A stretch of DNA of 23,157 nucleotides, taken from assembly GCA_934630855.1 (NCBI GenBank), contig CAKTWW010000036.1:1-23157 (forward strand), in the 5' to 3' direction. Positions 17,811-23,157 of this stretch are shown piece after piece (positions within the stretch are counted from its first letter, which is position 1; each line of letters opens with the position of its first letter). The position numbers and the translations under genes are program-made. Under the pieces are notes generated by a model. It was not told where the DNA came from, ran no database searches, and saw nothing but the letters and a program-made list of their open reading frames with translations. This DNA is from an uncultured Collinsella sp. GTDB lineage: Bacteria > Actinomycetota > Coriobacteriia > Coriobacteriales > Coriobacteriaceae.

Positions 17811-19148
17811 TTAGGGAAGTTCGCGCTTGACAACCTCGACGATGTCGTCGACAACGCGCTGGGTGAGCTCGTGCGTCTCGGCCTCGGCCATGACGCGAAC
17901 CAGCGGCTCAGTGCCGCTCGGGCGCACCAGAATGCGGCCGCGACCGTTAAGCTCCTTCTCGGCGGCAGCGACGGCATCCCAGATGGGCTGGCAGTCGTCC
18001 AGGCCGGCCTTGTTGTCGGAATGCACGTTGACGAGCACCTGCGGGTACTTCTTCATGATACCGGCGAGGTCGGTAAGCGTTCGGCCAGTGCGCTTGAGCA
18101 CGGCCAACAGCTGCAGCGCGGTCACCAGGCCGTCGCCGGTGGTGTTGTGCTCCAGGAAGATGATGTGGCCGGACTGCTCGCCGCCGATGACGGCGCCGTC
18201 TGCGAGCATGCGCTCAAGAACATAGCGATCGCCCACGGCAGTCTGGACCATCTCGAAGCCCTGCTCCTTCATGGCGATGGAGAAGCCCAGGTTGCACATG
18301 ACGGTCGAGACGATCTCGGAGTTGGCGAGCTTGCCGCGAGCGGCAAGGTCGGAACCGCAGATGGCCAGGATGTAGTCGCCGTCGATCTCGTTGCCCTCGC
18401 TGTCGACGAAGAGCACGCGGTCGGCGTCGCCATCGTGTGCCAGGCCGATGTCCGCGTGGGTGCGCAGCACGAGCTCGCGCAGGGGCTCGAGGTGCGTGGA
18501 GCCGCACTCGACGTTAATGTCGGTACCGCAGTAATCGGTGTTGATGGCATGGACCGTGGCGCCCAGACGCTGCAGCGCGGCGGGCGTGGTCTGGCAGGAA
18601 GCGCCGTGACCGCAGTCGACGGCAACGACCAAGCCGTCGAGCTTGAGGCCGTCGAGCGTGCTGATGGCGTGGTCGACGTATGCCTTGCGGGCGTCCTTCA
18701 TCTTGATGATGTGGCCCACACCGGCACCGGTCGGCAGCGTGTCGGCAGCCATGGCCTCCTCGGACATGACCCATGCGCTGATCTCTTCCTCGACCGCGTC
18801 GGGAAGCTTCATGCCCTTGCGACTAAAGAACTTGATGCCGTTGAACTCCGGCGGATTGTGCGAAGCAGAGATGACGATGCCGCCGTCAAGCTCGTTCTGA
18901 ACGGTGAGCAGTGCCACAGCCGGCGTGGGGATAACGCCGCAGCAGTGCGGACGGCCGCCCTCGGCCATGATACCGGCGGTCAGAGCGCTCTCGAGCATGG
19001 TGCCCGAAAGACGCGTGTCGCGACCGATGCAGATGTCCGGACCAAGGAACTTGGTCGCCGCGCGGCCCAGGCGAAACGCGAGGTCGCAAGAAAGATCGGC
19101 ATTGGCGACGCCGCGGACGCCGTCGGTACCGAAGATGTTCTGGGGCAT
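17811..19148 (-). CDS. glmM: Phosphoglucosamine mutase
   Basis: Interconverts glucosamine-6-P and glucosamine-1-P on the way to UDP-GlcNAc for peptidoglycan; cytosolic. 445 residues from ATG 19148 (AAGGAG seven bases upstream); an ATG six codons earlier is less well supported. The start FGTDGVRG is typical. GRDTRLSG is near 42-49. The catalytic phosphoserine loop ISASHNP has Ser96. The metal loop DGDADR is 239-244. The sugar-phosphate clamp RPSGTEP is 409-415. All catalytic elements are intact. It follows rpsI, but a strong terminator stands between them, so it probably has its own weak promoter or depends on read-through. Next downstream is the PTS IIA gene. Confidence 0.97.
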   Translation of the reverse strand: MPQNIFGTDGVRGVANADLSCDLAFRLGRAATKFLGPDICIGRDTRLSGTMLESALTAGIMAEGGRPHCCGVIPTPAVALLTVQNELDGGIVISASHNPPEFNGIKFFSRKGMKLPDAVEEEISAWVMSEEAMAADTLPTGAGVGHIIKMKDARKAYVDHAISTLDGLKLDGLVVAVDCGHGASCQTTPAALQRLGATVHAINTDYCGTDINVECGSTHLEPLRELVLRTHADIGLAHDGDADRVLFVDSEGNEIDGDYILAICGSDLAARGKLANSEIVSTVMCNLGFSIAMKEQGFEMVQTAVGDRYVLERMLADGAVIGGEQSGHIIFLEHNTTGDGLVTALQLLAVLKRTGRTLTDLAGIMKKYPQVLVNVHSDNKAGLDDCQPIWDAVAAAEKELNGRGRILVRPSGTEPLVRVMAEAETHELTQRVVDDIVEVVKRELP

Positions 19149-19196
19149 AGGATTGCTCCTTCCCAAGTGGGCAAAACACAGCCGCCCACCCTAGTC

Positions 19197-19241
19197 GAAA
19201 AAGAAAAGCGGGACCCGCCGAGCAATCGGCAGGCCCCGCTT
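19197..19241 (-). terminator. Intrinsic terminator of rplM-rpsI
   Basis: AAGCGGG (19206-19212) pairs with CCCGCTT (19235-19241), and the stem continues inward through CGCCGA/TCGGCA-type pairs to a GCAA loop, about 16 bp in all. The A-rich stretch 19197-19205 reads as a T-run on the minus strand. It separates rpsI from glmM. Confidence 0.9.
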
Positions 19242-19271
19242 GTACATTGTATCTCGAAAGGAGATAAAACC

Positions 19272-19667
<396 letters not shown>

Positions 19668-19669
19668 CT

Positions 19670-20113
19670 TTAAGCCTCCAGCTCAATCTTCGTGGGGTTC
19701 TGGGCAGCGTGCGGATGCTCGGCACCAGCGTAGACCTTAAGCTTGGTCATCTGGGCACGGCCGAGGGTGGTCTTGGGCAGCATACCGCGAACGGCGCGCT
19801 CGATGACCTTCTCCGGGTGCTTCTCCATAGCCTGGCGGAAGCTCTCAGCCTTGAGGCCGCCGTTGTAGCCGCTGTGGCGATAATAGGTCTTCGTGTCGGC
19901 CTTGTTACCGGTAAGCTGGACCTTATCGGCGTTGATGACGACAACGAAGTCGCCGCAGTCGCTGTTGGGCGTGAACTGGGGCTTGTTCTTACCGCGCAGG
20001 ATCATTGCGATCTGGGTGGCAAGACGGCCCAGGACAGCACCATCGGCGTCGACGAGAACCCAGTTGCGCTGGACCTCGCCCTGCTTGGCGTAGTGAGTCG
20101 ATTTCGAAATCAC
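19670..20113 (-). CDS. rplM: 50S ribosomal protein L13
   Basis: 147 residues, normal for L13, an early 23S-binding assembly protein. Motifs: [54 protein letters not shown] and [13 protein letters not shown]. The start codon is GTG at 20113, with GGAGGAG upstream on the minus strand. A clear promoter lies about 70 bases upstream. The leader contains a seven-pair hairpin (about 20141-20165) that could be autoregulatory, though I cannot match it to a known L13 leader. Confidence 0.98.
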   Translation of the reverse strand: MISKSTHYAKQGEVQRNWVLVDADGAVLGRLATQIAMILRGKNKPQFTPNSDCGDFVVVINADKVQLTGNKADTKTYYRHSGYNGGLKAESFRQAMEKHPEKVIERAVRGMLPKTTLGRAQMTKLKVYAGAEHPHAAQNPTKIELEA

Positions 20114-20179
20114 TTAGACTCCTCCATGTACAGTACGTGTTGTTACAGAGATTCACGGGGCTCTGCAAGTAACCCGTCC

Positions 20180-20207
20180 ATATTACCCCGCTCGCCGCCC
20201 GAGTCAA
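20180..20207 (-). promoter_or_regulatory. Promoter of rplM-rpsI
   Basis: On the minus strand TTGACT (complement of 20202-20207), a 16-base spacer and TAATAT (complement of 20180-20185). This is the best sigma-70-type promoter in the window and fits a highly expressed ribosomal operon. Confidence 0.7.
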
Positions 20208-20271
20208 CAGGTATTTTGGCTCCGACCAGAGTTTCTGCACATGTCGTCCACGCCCGGTGTTTTTACGGGAC

Positions 20272-20315
20272 GGGGCCTAGAGATCCCTCGACAAGCGAAT
20301 GGTCCTCTAGGCCCC
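20272..20315. repeat. Inverted repeat after the patatin gene
   Basis: GGGGCCTAGAG (20272-20282) and CTCTAGGCCCC (20305-20315) are perfect 11-base arms around a 22-base loop. The left arm is preceded by gggac, giving gggacggggcc, which also occurs in the element at 21341-21474. It lies between the convergently spaced rplM promoter and the patatin stop; there is no T-run directly after it on the minus strand. Confidence 0.6.
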
Positions 20316-20347
20316 TATCTGTTATCGGTTTTTGCGGGTCGGCTGCC

Positions 20348-21226
20348 TCAGCGCTCGACGAACTCCTGAATTTCCGCGAGCAGACGCTTTGCCTCCCGGC
20401 GGCCCTGGATATACAGGTCGAGCAGCTTGGCCGTGTCATGCTCCACATGGCCGACCTCGACCGGCTTTTGCGGAGCCACGATCAGCGCGCGGCCCTCGCG
20501 CTCATACTTCCACAGGTGCATGCGCTGGACGTTGTAGCGGTCGTGGCGCGTCTCGATGGCCTCGAGCAGGTAGGGGTAGTCGGCATAGCGGGCGCGCGCG
20601 GCAGGCATAAACTCGTAGGGCTTCTTTTCGTACGAACGGTCTTGGGTGACGATGACGACCGCGCGGTCGAAGCCGGCCTCCTCCAGCACATGCTCGATCG
20701 GAACCGAATCCGCCACACCGCCGTCGACGTATTTGTGCCCGTCAATCTCGACCGGCGGCGTCACCAGCGGCAACGAGGTCGAGGCACGCACGGCGTCGAG
20801 GTCGAGCACAGCGCTTTTGACCGGCAGGTATGCGGCGGTTCCAAAGAGCATGTCCGTGGCGACGGCGTACATCTCGATGGGGCTCGCGTCGAACGTCTCG
20901 TTGTCAAAGGGATCCAGGCGATCCTGGACGTCGTTGAAGATAAAGTCGTAGCCCACGATAGAGCCCGTGGACGCAAACGACGCCGCACCCATGTAGCGGT
21001 TGTCGTTGCAGAAGGTCAAATTGACTCGGTTGGTGCGGCCGATCTGGTGCGACTTGTAGTTGACGCCGTTGAGGGCGCCGGCCGATACGCCGTACACCGC
21101 CGGGATCTCGACGCCGGCCTCCATGAGAACGTCGAGCGCGCCCGCGGAAAACTGCCCGCGAAAGCTGCCACCCTCCAGGACGAGCGCGACTTTACCGGCG
21201 TTTTTCGCCTTATCTTCTGCAGTCAT
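20348..21226 (-). CDS. Patatin-like phospholipase (RssA/YjhU-type serine hydrolase)
   Basis: 292 residues from ATG 21226 with a strong AGGAGG site. It has the patatin Ser-Asp dyad: oxyanion loop EGGSFRG (18-24), nucleophile GVSAG with Ser48, and Asp168 in DGGVADSVP. The remainder matches the short single-domain bacterial patatins of unknown substrate that may cleave phospholipids or acyl esters. No signal peptide or membrane segment is seen, so it is likely cytosolic or membrane-associated from inside. It is isolated from its neighbours by repeats on both sides. Function beyond hydrolase is not assigned. Confidence 0.92.
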   Translation of the reverse strand: MTAEDKAKNAGKVALVLEGGSFRGQFSAGALDVLMEAGVEIPAVYGVSAGALNGVNYKSHQIGRTNRVNLTFCNDNRYMGAASFASTGSIVGYDFIFNDVQDRLDPFDNETFDASPIEMYAVATDMLFGTAAYLPVKSAVLDLDAVRASTSLPLVTPPVEIDGHKYVDGGVADSVPIEHVLEEAGFDRAVVIVTQDRSYEKKPYEFMPAARARYADYPYLLEAIETRHDRYNVQRMHLWKYEREGRALIVAPQKPVEVGHVEHDTAKLLDLYIQGRREAKRLLAEIQEFVER

Positions 21227-21340
21227 GTTGACCTCCTGCGATTGCGTTTTGGCCTTCTTCTACCCAGTTTTGGGATGGCAGGCGCGCTGGTTTTGGAGTT
21301 GAGGAGGCAAGGCGGAAGGCGTGTCCCACTCTCAGAGCGA

Positions 21341-21474
21341 GCAGTCAATTTGGGACGGGGCCATTTTCGCCACCCATGTTGAGGGAACGCTCTGAGATGA
21401 TTTTTTAATCCCCGTCCCAGAAAAATCACCAGGCAGGCAGGGTAGCTAAAATGGCCCCGTCCCAAATTGACTGC
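21341..21474. repeat. 134-bp MITE-like element with 27-bp perfect inverted repeats
   Basis: The arms 21341-21367 and 21448-21474 are perfect 27-base reverse complements containing caatttgggacggggcc. Inside, ccccgtccc occurs again at about 21411 and a GATTTTTT/AAAAATC hairpin is present. A second, interleaved inverted repeat joins TCTCAGAGCG (21330-21339) to CGCTCTGAGA (21388-21397). It has no coding capacity. It lies between the patatin start and tmRNA, in a gene-free stretch (21227-21750) that otherwise holds the tmRNA-tail repeats. Confidence 0.85.
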
Positions 21475-21493
21475 CCACCCGCCTGTTGCAAAC

Positions 21494-21738
21494 GCCCGCG
21501 CCCTGCACAGAGTTCGATTCTCCGCGGGTTTGGGGTGCCGCTGAAGAATCGGAGCCGGGGACAGATGCCGAATCGCCATCGCATCTATGTTGGGCTGATA
21601 GTTTGCGCGGAGAATCCGCGTATTTGCTCCGCAAATCCGCGCCGGCTTCGGCCGCCTGCCGGCGCCCTCGCCCGCGGGCTAAAAACGCTTTCGCGTTTTC
21701 TTTACGCCCGCGCCCTGCGCAGAGTTCGATTCTCCGCG
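21494..21738. repeat. Tandem inverted T-arm copies and tail remnant downstream of tmRNA
   Basis: A 33-base block with one mismatch occurs at 21494-21526 and 21706-21738; both end in gagttcgattctccgcg, the plus-strand copy of the T-arm of tmRNA, which is encoded on the minus strand. Between them are a hairpin AAAACGC/GCGTTTT (21682-21699), a GC-rich stretch, and gcgcggagaatc (21605-21616), identical to the terminal tmRNA region and in the same orientation. Reading away from tmRNA the order is terminator, inverted T-arm, hairpin, GC-rich, tail remnant, inverted T-arm, as after tRNA-Glu. Confidence 0.8.
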
Positions 21739-21750
21739 GTACGGACTAGA

Positions 21751-21787
21751 AATAAAAAAGCAGGTAGATACGAATATCTACCTGCTT
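21751..21787 (-). terminator. Intrinsic terminator of tmRNA
   Basis: AAGCAGGTAGATA (21758-21770) and TATCTACCTGCTT (21775-21787) form a perfect 13-bp stem with a four-base loop. The A-run 21751-21759 reads as T on the minus strand. It begins eight bases after the tmRNA CCA end. Confidence 0.95.
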
Positions 21788-21795
21788 GTAACTAT

Positions 21796-22159
21796 TGGTG
21801 GAGGCGCGGAGAATCGAACTCCGGTCCACGAAAGCCCCCTGATTGGCATCTCCAAGCTCAGTCGCTGGTTTCGTCTCGGACGCTTTGCGCGCAGCGACAC
21901 GCTCGCGGCGTCCTAACCGGTTCGATCTTAGCCCGCGCCATACCGATTACGTGCGCGGGAGCATTCCCCTAAAATGACGTCGCGCCGGTGTCGGGGAAAT
22001 CACCGGGTTGACGCGCCGCTATAAACTAAGCAGCGAGAGCCATAGGCTCAAAAGAAGAGTTGTTGTCAATTCAATTTGACGGTACCCCTGTTTAACGAGG
22101 CGAGGAGACCTCGGCTTGCTTCCTCTCTCAGGGCTATCGTGTCGAAACCAGTCGCCCCC
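21796..22159 (-). ncRNA. ssrA: tmRNA (transfer-messenger RNA)
   Basis: 364 bases with encoded CCA (complement of 21796-21798). The 5' end GGGGGCGACTGGTTTCGAC pairs with the 3' end GGAGTTCGATTCTCCGCGCC plus TCCACCA to give the tRNA-like acceptor and T-arm. The tag reading frame is at 22026-22067 on the minus strand: Asp-Asn-Asn-Ser-Ser-Phe-Glu-Pro-Met-Ala-Leu-Ala-Ala then TAG, ending in the ALAA degradation signal; the exact resume codon (GAC or the codon before) is not certain. tmRNA with SmpB rescues stalled ribosomes and tags the peptide. No good promoter can be assigned; a hairpin (22181-22209) lies just upstream. It ends in a strong terminator. Confidence 0.96.
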
Positions 22160-22180
22160 GAATGTCGGGAAAGTCTGGAT

Positions 22181-22246
22181 GGTATCGGGCCTGCAAACAC
22201 CCGATAACCGTCGACTTTTCAAGGAACATGCGGGGCGAGCCCCGCT
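22181..22246. other. Two hairpins in the tmRNA / hypothetical gene spacer
   Basis: GGTATCGGG (22181-22189) pairs with CCCGATAACC (22200-22209) with one bulge. Further on, GCGGGGC and GCCCCGC flank GA at about 22230-22246. Neither has a T-run. They lie in the 240-bp divergent spacer between tmRNA and the plus-strand gene at 22400 and may belong to the tmRNA promoter region. Otherwise nothing is seen here apart from a weak TATATT (22357-22362) that could be a -10 for the next gene. Confidence 0.4.
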
Positions 22247-22399
22247 TGTGGAGTGTTATCTTACCACGTTCTGAAAGCGGACAGCTGTTCTATGCACGAG
22301 CTGTGAAGACAGCAATGTGCGCCACACTTCGCATTTTTGCCACCGAACACGTCACGTATATTGGCGCCAAGCAAATACAGGCAAGTCGAAAGGACCGTT

Positions 22400-22834
22400 A
22401 TGGACACTAAACAGCAGCTCGTCAATGCCCTTGTGGGTTTGGGCTCAACCATCACCGAGGCCATGGATGTCATCGAGGGCTTCGTCCCCTGCGGACACCC
22501 CGCCCTCACGGTGTCGAACGCCCTTGTTGCGCTGGACTCCAACGATGACGCCGCCCTCGCCGAGCAGCTCCAGACCGTCGAAGACTTCATCGACCACGTA
22601 AGCGAAAACCGCGGCGTCACTGCCTACTATGGGCTCGCGATTCAGCTCGCAGGCCCCAAGGCCGACCTGTTCGCAGCAATCCGCGAGGTAGGAACCCTCA
22701 TGCAAACCGTAGGCGTCAAAAAAACCCAGGTCAACGAGTGGGTCTACCGCAGCCTGGCCGCACTGAACGATTCCGACGAAAAGGCCACCGAGAAGCTCGC
22801 CGAAGCTCCCACCATCAAGGCAGCGCTTTTGTAA
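22400..22834 (+). CDS. Hypothetical protein, small and helical
   Basis: 144 residues from ATG 22400 with GAAAGGA a few bases upstream; the open frame begins at 22337 but that start lacks such a site. I do not recognise a family. The sequence is acidic, alanine- and leucine-rich and looks all-helical: MDTKQQLVNALVGLGSTITEAMDV, then VEDFIDHVSENRGV, then AALNDSDEKATEKLAEAP. There is no signal peptide, membrane segment or Cys cluster. GC-rich codon use matches the chromosome, so it looks native. It is followed by a strong hairpin shared with the convergent PIN gene. It stands alone between tmRNA and the PIN gene. Confidence 0.75.
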   Translation: MDTKQQLVNALVGLGSTITEAMDVIEGFVPCGHPALTVSNALVALDSNDDAALAEQLQTVEDFIDHVSENRGVTAYYGLAIQLAGPKADLFAAIREVGTLMQTVGVKKTQVNEWVYRSLAALNDSDEKATEKLAEAPTIKAALL

Positions 22835-22842
22835 TTTAAGCA

Positions 22843-22882
22843 TGCGTGGCCTTCGGAGCGCCAACGTTCCGAAGGCCACGCA
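22843..22882. terminator. Convergent hairpin between the hypothetical and PIN genes
   Basis: TGCGTGGCCTTCGGA (22843-22857) and TCCGAAGGCCACGCA (22868-22882) form a perfect 15-bp stem. T-runs are poor on both sides (TTAAATT on the minus strand). It is placed as a shared terminator of two convergent genes. Confidence 0.6.
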
Positions 22883-22894
22883 GACAGCCAGGCG

Positions 22895-23157
22895 CTATCG
22901 GGATACCCGCCCGCCACGTTCGGCCAAAGCCAGAATCGGCATCATTTGGCGTGGCGTTTTTGCCGCAATATCGGCATGTTCGAGCAGCTTGCGATCGTTG
23001 GTCACCAAGTAATCGACCTGTGCGCGCTTGCACGCGGCGAGCACCAAGTTGTCCTCGTAATCGCGATGGAGCGCTAAATATTTGTCGGCCAGCCAAAGGT
23101 CCGACGCATCTGCACCCACGGCCGTGGCGTTTTCGGTCATGTTCCGAACAAACGCCA
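22895..23157 (-). CDS. PIN-domain protein, C-terminal part (5' end beyond the window)
   Basis: The frame is open to the right edge of the window, so only the last 87 or so residues are seen; an internal ATG at 23140 is probably not the true start, because the frame continues upstream through AFVRN with no stop. The segment DYEDNLVLAACKRAQVDYLVTNDRKLL carries the PIN acidic residues (Asp in DYED, the later Asp in TND) and ends LLEHADIAAKTPRQMM. This matches VapC-like or PIN_3 RNase toxins that cleave RNA and are usually paired with a small antitoxin. No antitoxin gene lies on the downstream side; one would be upstream, outside the window. It may also be a solitary PIN protein. Confidence 0.8.
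   Translation of the reverse strand, partial: AFVRNMTENATAVGADASDLWLADKYLALHRDYEDNLVLAACKRAQVDYLVTNDRKLLEHADIAAKTPRQMMPILALAERGGRVSR

Noticed and set aside
19709..21382. 557-residue open frame antisense to rplM and the patatin gene
   Set aside because: Antisense shadow crossing a promoter and repeats.

Overview
The window looks like chromosome from a high-GC actinobacterium of the class Coriobacteriia, most likely close to Collinsella. This is inferred from the strongly GC-ending codon use, a type III glutamine synthetase, a stand-alone methionine synthase activation protein, and a large STAND/winged-helix/BTAD regulator. No database was consulted.

Layout. Bases 1-525 hold a palindrome, tRNA-Glu(TTC) and a tandem-repeated downstream region that carries a second copy of the tRNA 3' end and two inverted copies of its T-arm. 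Bases 526-2679 (minus) are glnN and its terminator. Bases 3103-9566 (plus) are a methionine/folate cluster: metF, a separate MetH activation protein, then a two-gene type II restriction-modification pair (C5 cytosine methyltransferase and a DUF4928-like putative endonuclease), then the MetH core. The R-M genes are AT-richer and sit between the two halves of methionine synthase. Bases 9675-12719 (plus) carry a PFL/UPF0210 (DUF711) protein, a 140-bp giant palindrome, a class I SAM methyltransferase with unusual codon use, and yhbY. Bases 12774-15773 (minus) encode a 999-residue regulator. Bases 16241-21226 (minus) carry nagB, a glucose-type PTS IIA, glmM, rpsI-rplM and a patatin-like phospholipase. 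Bases 21227-22159 contain a MITE-like palindrome and tmRNA (ssrA). Downstream of tmRNA is a tandem architecture that closely parallels the one after tRNA-Glu. The window ends with a small hypothetical protein and a partial PIN-domain protein.

How the genes work together. MetF supplies 5-methyl-THF to the MetH core, and the separate activation protein should reductively remethylate its cobalamin. NagB, PTS IIA and GlmM link sugar uptake and amino-sugar metabolism to peptidoglycan precursor supply. rplM-rpsI is the usual L13-S9 pair.

The most unusual signals are two. The first is the repeated architecture after both tRNA-Glu and tmRNA: RNA 3' end, terminator, inverted T-arm copy, AAACGC/GCGTTT hairpin, GC-rich stretch, remnant of the RNA 3' end, second inverted T-arm copy. 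The second is the R-M system lodged inside a split methionine synthase operon.
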